DNA of 64,000 nucleotides, taken from NCBI GenBank assembly GCA_964036315.1, contig CAXIWW010000817.1, forward strand, positions 9,211,501-9,275,500, given 5' to 3'. How positions within the stretch are numbered: the first letter of the stretch is position 1; every line of letters starts with the position of its first letter. The notes beneath the pieces are model-generated. The model was not told the origin of the DNA. It ran no database searches and saw only the letters and a list, made by a program, of their open reading frames with translations. This document shows positions 12,370 through 24,110 of the stretch, piece after piece. This stretch comes from Acanthosepion esculentum (lineage: Eukaryota; Mollusca; Cephalopoda; Sepiida; Sepiidae). Position numbers and translations under genes: made by a program.

Positions 12370-13577
12370 GCAAAAGTGCCAGCAGCTGATAGCAAAAGTG
12401 CCAACAGCTGATAGCAAAAGTGCCAACAGCACCACAGTGCCAACTAATCCTAGGTATGACTATAAACTACATCTGACATAAGGCTTCTGATCAAAAATGG
12501 TCCCAGCTATGAGCAAATAGTGATCCCCCATTAAAAAAAAACATTATGAAAGTATAAAAATACATGTTTATATAAAAACTAGCGAACAACAACAGTTGAT
12601 AGCAAAAATGCAAACAACACCACAGCTCATAGCAAAAGTGCCAACAGCTGATAGCAAAAGTGCCAACAGCTGATAGCAAAAGTGCATAAAGCTGATAGCA
12701 AAAGTGCCAACAGCTGATAGAAAAAGTGTCAACAGCTGATAGCAAAAGTGCCAACAGCTGATTTCAAATGTGGCAAAAGCTGATAGCAAAAGTACCAACA
12801 GCTGATAGCAAAAGTGCCAACAGCTGATAGCAAAAGTACCAACAGCTGATAGCAAAAGTGCCAACAGATGAAACCAAAAGTGCCAAAAGCTGATAGCAAA
12901 AGTGCCAACAGCTGATAGCAAAAGTGCCAACAGCTGATAGCAAAAGTGCCAACAACTGGTAGCAAAAGTTCCAACAGCACCACAGTGCCAACTAGTCCTA
13001 GATATGACTATAAACTACATATGACAGCAAGGCTTCTGATCATAAAGGTTACCAGCTGTGAGCAAATATATGACCCCCCACTGAAGAAAAAAACACTATT
13101 AAAGTATAAAAATACAGGTTTATATAAAAACTTGCGAACAACACAAGTTTATAGCAAAAGTGCCAACAGCACCACAGCTGATAGCAAAAGTGCAAACAGC
13201 TGATAGCAAAATTGACAACAGCTGATAGCAAAAGTGCCAACAGCTGATAGCAAAAGTGCCAACAGCACCACAGTGCTAACTAGTCCTAGGTATGACTATA
13301 AACTACATCTGACAGCAAGGCTTCTGATCAAAAATGGTCCCAGCTATGAGCAAATACTGACCCCCCACTAAAAAAAAAACTATATGAAAGTATAAAAATA
13401 CATGTTTATATGAAAACTAGCGAACAACTCCAGTTAATAGGAAAAGTGCCAACAGAACCACAACTGATAGCAAAAGTGCCAACAGCTGATAGCAAAAGTG
13501 CCAACAGCTGATACCAAAAGTGCCAAAAGCTGATAGCAAAAGTGCCAACAACTGATAGCAAAAGTGACAACAGCTGA
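12370..13577 (+). repeat. Segmental duplication D3, first copy (second at 14915-16122)
   Basis: A 1.2 kb stretch recurs at a constant offset of 2545 bp, with no difference noticed in the parts compared by eye. At about 16122 the second copy stops tracking 13577 and instead continues as 13885, so it lacks 308 bp relative to the source. That is one unit with n = 5, and the switch occurs inside a monomer array. Confidence 0.88.
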
Positions 13578-13884
13578 TAGCAAAAGTGCCAACAGCTGAT
13601 ACCAATTTTGCCAAAAGCTGATAGCAAAAGTGCCAACAGCTGATAGCAAAAGTGCAAACAGCTGATAGCAAAAGTGCCAACAGCACCACAGTGCTAACTG
13701 GTCCTAGGTATGACTATAAACTACATCTGACAGCAAGGCTTCTGATCCCAAAGGGTCCCAGCTATGAGCAAATAGTGACCCCCCACTAAAAAAAAAACAC
13801 TATGAAAGTATAAATATACATGTTTATATAAACACTTGCGAACAACACCAGTTGATAGCAAAAGTGCCAACAGCACCACAGCTG

Positions 13885-14612
13885 ATAGCGAAAGTGCCAA
13901 CAGCTGATAGCAAAAGTGTCAACAGCTGATAGCAAAAGTGCCAGCAGCTGATAGCAAACGTGCCAACAGCTGATAGCAAAAGTGCCAACAGCACCGCAGT
14001 GCCAACTAGTCCTAGGTATGACTATAAACTACATCTGACAGCAAGGCTTCTGATCACAAAGGGTCCCAGCTATGATCAAATAGTTACCCCCACTAAAAAA
14101 AAAAAAAATGAAAGTATAAAATACATGTTTATATTAAAACTTGCGAACAACACCAGTTGATAGCAAAAGTGCAAACAGCACCACAGCTGATAGCAAAAGT
14201 GCCAACAGCTGATAGCAAATGTGCCAACAGCTGATTTCAAAAGTGCCAAAAGCTGATAGCAAAATGCCAACAGCTGATAGCAAAAGTGCCAACAGCTGAT
14301 AGCAAAAGTGCCAAAAGCTGAGAGCAAAAGTGCCGACAGCTGATAGCAAATGTGCCAACAGCTCATAGCAAAAGCGCCAACAGCACCACAGTGCCAACTA
14401 GTCCTAGATATGATTATAAACTACATCTGACATCAAGGCTTCCGATCACAAAAGGTACCAGCTATGAGCAAATAGTGACACCCCACTAAAGAAAAACACT
14501 ATGAATGTATAAAAATACATGTTTATATAAAAACTTGCGAACAACACCAGTTGATAGCAAAAGTGCCAACAGCACCACAGCTGATAGCAAAAGTGCCAAC
14601 AGCTGATAGCAA
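13885..14612 (+). repeat. Segmental duplication D4, first copy (second 16122-16850; partial third 18617-18935)
   Basis: The offset is 2237 bp to the second copy and about 4732 bp to the third. Shared markers are GATAGCGAAAG, AGTGTCAAC, GTGCCAGCAG, AAACGTG, CACCGCAG, TATGATCAAATAG, an unusually long A run (about 15 at 14095) and TTTATATTAAAAC. The third copy breaks off near 18935 at GTTCATAGC. Confidence 0.87.
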
Positions 14613-14924
14613 AAGTGCAAACAGCTGATAGCAAAAGTGCCAAAAGCACCACAGTGCCAACTAGTCCTAGGTATTAATATAAACTACATCTGACAGCAAG
14701 TCTTCTGATCACAAAGTGTCCCAGCTATGAGAAAATAGTGAACCCCCACTAAAAAAAACACTATGAATGTATAAAAATACATGTTTATATAAAAACTTGC
14801 GAACAACACCAGTTGATAGCAAAAGTGCCAACAGCACCACAGCTGATAGCAAAAGTGCCAACAGCTGATAGCAAAAGTGCCAGCAGCTGATAGCAAAAGT
14901 GCCAACAGCTGATAGCAAAAGTGC
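14175..14924 (+). repeat. Segmental duplication D5, first copy (second 19172-19921)
   Basis: Constant offset of 4997 bp over about 750 bp. Markers are GATTTC, GCTGAGAGC, GTGCCGACAG, CCTAGATATGATT, CATCAAGGCTTCCG, CACTAAAGAAAAAC and TATTAATATAAAC. The copy ends inside a monomer array near 19921, where the sequence switches to track 16877 (see D6). Confidence 0.87.
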
Positions 14925-16854
14925 CAGCAGCTGATAGCAAAAGTGCCAACAGCTGATAGCAAAAGTGCCAACAGCACCACAGTGCCAACTAATCCTAGGT
15001 ATGACTATAAACTACATCTGACATAAGGCTTCTGATCAAAAATGGTCCCAGCTATGAGCAAATAGTGATCCCCCATTAAAAAAAAACATTATGAAAGTAT
15101 AAAAATACATGTTTATATAAAAACTAGCGAACAACAACAGTTGATAGCAAAAATGCAAACAACACCACAGCTCATAGCAAAAGTGCCAACAGCTGATAGC
15201 AAAAGTGCCAACAGCTGATAGCAAAAGTGCATAAAGCTGATAGCAAAAGTGCCAACAGCTGATAGAAAAAGTGTCAACAGCTGATAGCAAAAGTGCCAAC
15301 AGCTGATTTCAAATGTGGCAAAAGCTGATAGCAAAAGTACCAACAGCTGATAGCAAAAGTGCCAACAGCTGATAGCAAAAGTACCAACAGCTGATAGCAA
15401 AAGTGCCAACAGATGAAACCAAAAGTGCCAAAAGCTGATAGCAAAAGTGCCAACAGCTGATAGCAAAAGTGCCAACAGCTGATAGCAAAAGTGCCAACAA
15501 CTGGTAGCAAAAGTTCCAACAGCACCACAGTGCCAACTAGTCCTAGATATGACTATAAACTACATATGACAGCAAGGCTTCTGATCATAAAGGTTACCAG
15601 CTGTGAGCAAATATATGACCCCCCACTGAAGAAAAAAACACTATTAAAGTATAAAAATACAGGTTTATATAAAAACTTGCGAACAACACAAGTTTATAGC
15701 AAAAGTGCCAACAGCACCACAGCTGATAGCAAAAGTGCAAACAGCTGATAGCAAAATTGACAACAGCTGATAGCAAAAGTGCCAACAGCTGATAGCAAAA
15801 GTGCCAACAGCACCACAGTGCTAACTAGTCCTAGGTATGACTATAAACTACATCTGACAGCAAGGCTTCTGATCAAAAATGGTCCCAGCTATGAGCAAAT
15901 ACTGACCCCCCACTAAAAAAAAAACTATATGAAAGTATAAAAATACATGTTTATATGAAAACTAGCGAACAACTCCAGTTAATAGGAAAAGTGCCAACAG
16001 AACCACAACTGATAGCAAAAGTGCCAACAGCTGATAGCAAAAGTGCCAACAGCTGATACCAAAAGTGCCAAAAGCTGATAGCAAAAGTGCCAACAACTGA
16101 TAGCAAAAGTGACAACAGCTGATAGCGAAAGTGCCAACAGCTGATAGCAAAAGTGTCAACAGCTGATAGCAAAAGTGCCAGCAGCTGATAGCAAACGTGC
16201 CAACAGCTGATAGCAAAAGTGCCAACAGCACCGCAGTGCCAACTAGTCCTAGGTATGACTATAAACTACATCTGACAGCAAGGCTTCTGATCACAAAGGG
16301 TCCCAGCTATGATCAAATAGTTACCCCCACTAAAAAAAAAAAAAATGAAAGTATAAAATACATGTTTATATTAAAACTTGCGAACAACACCAGTTGATAG
16401 CAAAAGTGCAAACAGCACCACAGCTGATAGCAAAAGTGCCAACAGCTGATAGCAAATGTGCCAACAGCTGATTTCAAAAGTGCCAAAAGCTGATAGCAAA
16501 ATGCCAACAGCTGATAGCAAAAGTGCCAACAGCTGATAGCAAAAGTGCCAAAAGCTGAGAGCAAAAGTGCCGACAGCTGATAGCAAATGTGCCAACAGCT
16601 CATAGCAAAAGCGCCAACAGCACCACAGTGCCAACTAGTCCTAGATATGATTATAAACTACATCTGACATCAAGGCTTCCGATCACAAAAGGTACCAGCT
16701 ATGAGCAAATAGTGACACCCCACTAAAGAAAAACACTATGAATGTATAAAAATACATGTTTATATAAAAACTTGCGAACAACACCAGTTGATAGCAAAAG
16801 TGCCAACAGCACCACAGCTGATAGCAAAAGTGCCAACAGCTGATAGCAAAAGTG

Positions 16855-17480
16855 CCAACAGCTGATAGCAAAAGTGCCAAAAGCACCACAGTGCCAACTA
16901 GTCCTAGGTATGACTATAAACTACATCTGACAGCAAGGCTTCTGATCACAAAGGGTCCCAGCTATGAGCAAATAGTTACCCCCCACTAAAAAAAAACACT
17001 ATGAAAGTATAAAATACCTGTTTATATAAAAACTTGCGAACAACACCAGTTGATAGCAAAAGTGCAAACGGCACCACAGCTGATAGCAAAAGTGCCAACA
17101 GGTGAAAACAAAAGTGCCAACAGCTGATAGCAAAAGTGCCAACAGCACCACAGTGCCAACTAGTCTTAGGTATGACTATAAACTACATCTGACAGCAAGG
17201 CTTCTGATCACAAACGGTCCCAGCTATGAGCAAATAGTGTCCCCCCACTAAAAAAAAAACAGTATGAAAGTATAAAAATACATGTATTAATAAAAGCTTG
17301 CGAACAACACCAGTTGATAGCAAAAGTGCCAACAGTACCACAGCTGATAGCAAAAGTGCCAACAGCTGATAGCAAAAGAGCCAACAGCACCACAGTGCAA
17401 ACTATTCCTAGGTATGACTATAAACTACATCTGACAGCAAGGATTCTGATCACAAAGGGTCCCAGCTATGAGCAAATAGT
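16855..17480 (+). repeat. Segmental duplication D6, first copy (second 19899-20524)
   Basis: Constant offset of 3044 bp. Markers are AAAATACCTGTTT, CAAACGGCACC, AGGTGAAAAC, TAGTCTTAGG, GTGTCCCCCC, CATGTATTAATAAAAGC and ACTATTCC. Only a few single-base differences are visible, such as TATGAC at 17168 against TTTGAC in the copy. Both ends are within shared repeat sequence. Confidence 0.87.
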
Positions 17481-18423
17481 GACCCCCCACTAAAAAAAAA
17501 ACACTATGAAAGTATAAATATACATGTTTATATAAACACTTGCGAACAACACCAGTTGATAGCAAAAGTGCCAACAGCACCACAGCTGATAGCAAAAGTG
17601 CTAGTAGCTGATAGCAAAAGTGCCAACAGCTGATAGCAAAAGTGCCAACAGCTGATAGCAAAAGTGCCAACAGCACCACATTGCCAACTAGTCCTAGGTA
17701 TGGTTATAAACTACATCTGACGGTAAGGCTTCTGATCACAAAGTGTCCCAGCTATGAGCAAATAGTGAACCCGTCTAAAAAAAAACACTATGAATGTATA
17801 AAAATACATGTTTATATAAAAACTTGCGAACAACACCAGTTGATAGCAAAATTGCCAACAGCACCACAGCTGATAGCAAAAGTGCAAACAGCTGATAGCA
17901 AATGTGCCAACAGCTGATAGCAAAAGTGCCAACAGCACCACAGTGCCAACTAGTCCTAGGTATGACTATAAACTACATCTGACTGCAAGGCTTCTGATCT
18001 CAAAGGGTCCCAGCTATGAGCAAATAGTGACCCCCCACTAAAAAAAAAAACACTATGAAAATATAAAAATACATGTTTATATAAAAACTTGCGAACAACA
18101 CCAGTTGATAGCAAAAGTGCCAACAGCACCACAGCTAATAGCAAAAGTGCCAACAGCTGATAGCAAAAGTGCCAACAGATGATACCAAAAGTGCCAACAG
18201 CTGATAGCAAAAGTGCCAACAGCTGATAGTAAAAGTGGCAACAGCTGATACCAAAAGTGCCAAAAGCTCATAGCAAAAGTGCCAACAGCTGATAGTAAAA
18301 GTGCCAACAGCTGATAGCAAAAGTGCCAACAGCTGATAGCAAAAGTGCCAACAGCCCCACAGTGCCAACTAGTCCTAGGTATGACTATAAAGTACATCTG
18401 ACAGCAAGGCTTCTGATCACAAA

Positions 18424-18545
18424 GGGTCCTAGCTATGATCAAATAGTTACCCCCCACTAAAAAAAACACTATGAAAGTATAAAAGGGTGTCATCTATGAG
18501 CAAATAATGACCCCCCACTAAAAAAAAAACACTATGAAAGTATAA
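18424..18545 (+). repeat. Internal tandem duplication within one spacer (61 bp)
   Basis: The part of the spacer running from GGGT through the poly-A to TATAAAA occurs twice in a row, starting at 18424 and 18485. The two copies already differ (CCTAGCTATGATC versus GTCATCTATGAGC). It looks like a slipped exchange between two different spacers rather than simple slippage of one. Confidence 0.85.
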
Positions 18546-21500
18546 AAATACATGTTTATATAAAAACTTGCGAACAACACCAGTTGATAGCAAAAGTGCC
18601 AACAGCACCACAGCTGATAGCGAAAGTGCCAACAGCTGATAGCAAAAGTGTCAACAGCTGATAGCAAAAGTGCCAGCAGCTGATAGCAAACGTGCCAACA
18701 GCTGATAGCAAAAGTGCCAACAGCACCGCAGTGCCAACTAGTCCTAGGTATGACTATAAACTACATCTGACAGCAAGGCTTCTGATCACAAAGGGTCCCA
18801 GCTATGATCAAATAGTTACCCCCCACTAAAAAAAAAAAAAATGAAAGTATAAAATACATGTTTATATTAAAACTTGCGAACAACACCAGTTGATAGCAAA
18901 AGTGCAAACAGCACCACAGCTGATAGCAAAAGTGCCAACAGTTCATAGCAAAAGTGCCAACAGCTGATAGCAAAAGTGCCAACAGAACCACAGTGCAAAC
19001 TAGTCCTAGGTATGACTATAAACTGCATCTGACAGCAAGGCTTCTGATCACAAACGGTCCCAGCTATGAGCAAATAGTGACCCCCCACTAAAAAAAAAAC
19101 ACTATGAATGTATAAAAATTCATGTTTTAATAAAAACTTGCGAACAACGCCAGTTGATAGCAAAAGTGCCAACAGCACCACAGCTGATAGCAAAAGTGCC
19201 AACAGCTGATAGCAAATGTGCCAACAGCTGATTTCAAAAGTGCCAAAAGCTGATAGCAAAATGCCAACAGCTGATAGCAAAAGTGCCAACAGCTGATAGC
19301 AAAAGTGCCAAAAGCTGAGAGCAAAAGTGCCGACAGCTGATAGCAAATGTGCCAACAGCTGATAGCAAAAGCGCCAACAGCACCACAGTGCCAACTAGTC
19401 CTAGATATGATTATAAACTACATCTGACATCAAGGCTTCCGATCACAAAAGGTACCAGCTATGAGCAAATAGTGACACCCCACTAAAGAAAAACACTATG
19501 AATGTATAAAAATACATGTTTATATAAAAACTTGCGAACAACACCAGTTGATAGCAAAAGTGCCAACAGCACCACAGCTGATAGCAAAAGTGCCAACAGC
19601 TGATAGCAAAAGTGCAAACAGCTGATAGCAAAAGTGCCAAAAGCACCACAGTGCCAACTAGTCCTAGGTATTAATATAAACTACATCTGACAGCAAGTCT
19701 TCTGATCACAAAGTGTCCCAGCTATGAGAAAATAGTGAACCCCCACTAAAAAAAACACTATGAATGTATAAAAATACATGTTTATATAAAAACTTGCGAA
19801 CAACACCAGTTGATAGCAAAAGTGCCAACAGCACCACAGCTGATAGCAAAAGTGCCAACAGCTGATAGCAAAAGTGCCAGCAGCTGATAGCAAAAGTGCC
19901 AACAGCTGATAGCAAAAGTGCCAAAAGCACCACAGTGCCAACTAGTCCTAGGTATGACTATAAACTACATCTGACAGCAAGGCTTCTGATCACAAAGGGT
20001 CCCAGCTATGAGCAAATAGTTACCCCCCACTAAAAAAAAACACTATGAAAGTATAAAATACCTGTTTATATAAAAACTTGCGAACAACACCAGTTGATAG
20101 CAAAAGTGCAAACGGCACCACAGCTGATAGCAAAAGTGCCAACAGGTGAAAACAAAAGTGCCAACAGCTGATAGCAAAAGTGCCAACAGCACCACAGTGC
20201 CAACTAGTCTTAGGTTTGACTATAAACTACATCTGACAGCAAGGCTTCTGATCACAAACGGTCCCAGCTATGAGCAAATAGTGTCCCCCCACTAAAAAAA
20301 AAACAGTATGAAAGTATAAAAATACATGTATTAATAAAAGCTTGCGAACAACACCAGTTGATAGCAAAAGTGCCAACAGTACCACAGCTGATAGCAAAAG
20401 TGCCAACAGCTGATAGCAAAAGTGCCAACAGCACCACAGTGCAAACTATTCCTAGGTATGACTATAAACTACATCTGACAGCAAGGATTCTGATCACAAA
20501 GGGTCCCAGCTATGAGCAAATAGTTACCCCCCACTAAAAAAAAAACACTATGAAAGTATAAAAATACATATTTCTATAAAAACTTGCGAACAACACCCGT
20601 TGATAGCAAAAGTGCCAACAGCTGATACCAAAAGTGCCAAAAGCTGGTACCAAAAGTGCCAACAGCTGATAGCAAAAGTGCCAACAGCTGATAGCAAAAG
20701 TGCCAACAGCACCACAGTGCCAACTAGTCCTAGGTATGATTATAAACTACATCTGACAGCAAGGCTTCTGATCACAAAGGGTCCCAGCTATGAGCAAATA
20801 GTGACCCCCCACTAAAAAAAAAAACTAGGAAAGTATAAAAATACATGTTTATATAAAAACTTGCGAACAACACCAGTTGATAGCAAAAATGCAAACAGCA
20901 CCACAGCTGATAGCAAAAGTGCCAACAGCTGATAGCAAAAGTGCCAAAAGCTGATAGCAAAAGTGCCAACAGCTGATAGCAAAAGTGCCAACAGCACCAC
21001 AGTGCCAACTAGTCCTAGGTATGACTATAAACTACATCTGACAGCAAGGCTTCTGACCACAAAGGGTCCATGCTATGAGCAAATAGTTACCCCCCACTAA
21101 AACAAAACTCTATGAAAATATAAATATACATGTTTATATAAAACTTGCGAACAACACCAGTTGATAGGAAAAGTGAAAACAGCACCACAGCTGATAGCAA
21201 ACAGCAAACAGGTGATAGCAAAAGTGCCAACAGCTGATAGCAAAAGTGCCAACAGCACCACAGTGCCAACTAGTCCTAGGTATGACTATAAACTACATCT
21301 GACATAAGGCTTCTGATCACAAAGGGTCCCAGCTATGAGCAAATAGTGACCCCCCACTAAAAAAAAAAACACTGTGAAAGTATAAAAATACATGTTTATA
21401 TAAAAACTTGCGAACAACACGAGTTGATAGCAAAAGTGCCAACAGCACCACAGCTGATAGCAAAAGTGCCAACAGCTGATAGCAAAAGTGCCAACAGCTG

Positions 21501-22266
21501 ATACCAAAAGTGCCAAAAGCTGATAGCAAAAGTGCCAACAGATGATACCAAAAGTGCTAAAAGCTGATAGCAAAAGTGCCAAAAGCTTATAGCAAAAGTG
21601 CCAACAGCTGATAGCAAAAGTGCCAACAGTTGATAGCAAAAGTTCCAACAGCTGATAACAAAAATGCCAACAGCTGATAGAAAAAGTGCCAACAGCGGAT
21701 AGAAAAAGTGCCAACAGCGCCACAGTGCCAACTAGTCCTAGGTATGACTATAAACTACTTCTGACAGCAAGTCTTCTGATCACAAAGGGTCCCAGCTATG
21801 AGCAAATAGTGACCCCCCCTAAAAAAAAAACATTATGAAAGTATAAAAATACATGTTTTTATAAAAACTTGCGAACAACACCAGTTGATAGAAAAAGTGC
21901 CAACAGCACCACAGCTGATAGCAGAATTGCCAACAGCTGATTTCAAAAGTGCCAACTGCTGATAGCAAAAGTGCCAACAGCTGATAGCAAAAGTGCCAAC
22001 AGCACCACAGTGCCAACTAGTCCTAGGTATGACTATAAACTACATCTGACAGCAAGGCTTCTGATCACAAAGGGTCCCAGCTATGAGCAAATAGTGACCC
22101 CCCACTAAAAAAAAAACACTATGAAAGTATAAAAATACATGTTTATATAAAAACTTTCGAACAACACCAGTTGATAGCAAAAGTGCCAACAGCACCACAG
22201 CTGATAGCAAAAGTGCCAACAGCTGATAGCAAAAGTGCCAACAGCTGTTAGCAAAAGTGCCAACAG

Positions 22267-22456
22267 CACCACAGTGCCAATTAGTCCTAGGTATGACTAT
22301 AAACTACATCTGACAGCAAGGCTTCTGATCACAAAGGGTCCCAGCTATGAGCAAATAGTGACCCCCTCACTAAAAAAAAACATTATGAAAGTATAAAAAT
22401 ACATGTTTATATAAAAACTTGCGAACAACACCAGTTGATAGCAAAAGTGCCAACAG
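22267..22456 (+). repeat. Minimal unit, n = 0
   Basis: The spacer (22267-22434) is followed by the leader monomer (22435-22456) and then directly by the next spacer, which starts with the variant CAACACAG. Total 190 bp. It has neither internal monomers nor a second octamer, which fits loss of the whole array by recombination between the two bracketing octamers. Confidence 0.88.
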
Positions 22457-24090
22457 CAACACAGTGCCAACTATTCCTAGGTATCACTATAACCTACATC
22501 TGCCAGCAAGGCTTCTGATCACAAGCGGTCTCAGCTATGAGCAAATAGTGACACCCCACGAAAAAAAAACACTATGAAAGTATAAAAATACATGTTTATA
22601 TAAAAACTTGCGAACAACACCAGTTGATAGCAAAAGTGCCTAACCTGATAGCAAAAGTGCAAACAGCTGATAGCAAAAGTGCCAACAGCTGTTAGCAAAA
22701 GTGCCAACAGCACCACAGTGCCAATTAGTCCTAGGTATGACTATAAACTACTTCTGACAGCAAGGCTTCTGATCCCAGCTATGAGCAAATAGTGACACCT
22801 CCACTAAAAAAAAACACTATGAATGTATAAAAATACATGTTTATATAAAAACCTGCGAACAACAACAGTTGATAGCAAAAGTGCCAACAGCTGATAGCAA
22901 AAGTTCCAACATCTGAGAGCAAAAGTGCCAACAGCTGATAGCAAAAGTGCCAACAGCTGATAGCAAAAGTGCCAACAGCACCACAGTGCCAACTTGTGTT
23001 AGGTATGACTATAAACTACATCTGACAGCAAGGCTTCTGATCACAAAGGGTCCCAGCTATGAGCAAATAGTGGCCCCCCACTAAAAAAAAACACTATGAA
23101 AGTATAAAAATACATGTTTATATAAAAACTTGCGAACAACACCAGTTGATAGCAAAAGTGCCAACAGGACCACAGTTTATAGCAAAAGTGCCAACAGCTG
23201 ATAGCAAAAGTGACAACAGCTGATAGCAAAAGTGCCAAAAGCTGATAGCAAAAGTGCCAACAGCTGATAGCAAAAGTGCCAACAGCACCACAGTGCCAAC
23301 TAGTCCTAGGTATGACTATAAACTACATCTGACAGCAAGGCTTCTGATCACAAATGTTCCCAGCTATGAGCAAATAGTGGCCCCCCCACTAAAAAAAACA
23401 CTATGAATGTATAAAAATACATGTTTATATAAAAACTTGCGAACAACACCAGTTGATAGCAAAAGTGCCAACAGAACCACAGCTGATAGCAAAAGTGCCA
23501 AAAGCTGATAGCAAAAGTGCCAACAGCTGATAACCAAAGTTACAACAGCTGATAGCAAAAGTGCCAACAGCTGATAGCAAAAGTGCCAACAGCACCACAT
23601 TGCCAACTAGTCCTAGGTATGATTATAAACTACATCTGACAGCAAGGCTTCTGATCACAAAGGGTCCCAGCTATGAGAAAATAGTGACCCGCCACTAAAA
23701 AAAAAAAATACGAATGTATAAAAATACATGTTTATATAAAAACTTGCGAACAACAACAGTTGATAGCAAAAGTGCCAACAGCACCACAGCTGATAGCAAA
23801 AGTGCCAACAGCTGATAGGAAAAGTGCCAACAGCTGATAGCAAAAGTGCCAACAGCACCACAGTGCCAACTAGTCCTAGGTATGACTATAAACTACATCT
23901 GACAGCAAGGCTTCTGGTCACAAAGTGTCCCAGTTATGAGCAAATAGTGACCCCCACTAAAAAAAAATACACTATGAAAGTATAAAAATACATGTTTAGA
24001 TAAAAAATTGCGAACAACACCAGTTGATAGCAAAAGTGCCAACAGCTGATAGCAAAAGTGCCAAAAGCTGCTTGCAAAAGTGCCAACAGC

Positions 24091-24110
24091 TGATAGCAAA
24101 GTTGGCACTT
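24091..24110. repeat. Tail-to-tail inversion point T1 (monomer to monomer)
   Basis: A forward monomer is cut after TGATAGCAAA (24100) and joined to GTTGGCACTT (24101), the reverse monomer. One A of the A4 tract is lost or two bases (GT) are shared at the joint. Both sides are monomer DNA, so the joint is a near-perfect inverted repeat that could form a long hairpin. No copy of this joint is seen elsewhere in the window. Confidence 0.9.

Larger units (their letters stand above)
1252..24100 (+). repeat. Orientation block A1 (forward), about 69 units
   Basis: Units run on the + strand throughout these 22.8 kb. Landmark spacing ranges from about 185 bp (unit with no internal monomer, 22267-22456) to about 616 bp (landmarks 4977 to 5593). 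The block includes the duplicated groups at 1.8/4.3 kb and the mosaic family at 11.4-20.5 kb. The first landmark after the junction, near 1458, is the variant CCTAGT. No gene is seen in it. Confidence 0.93.
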
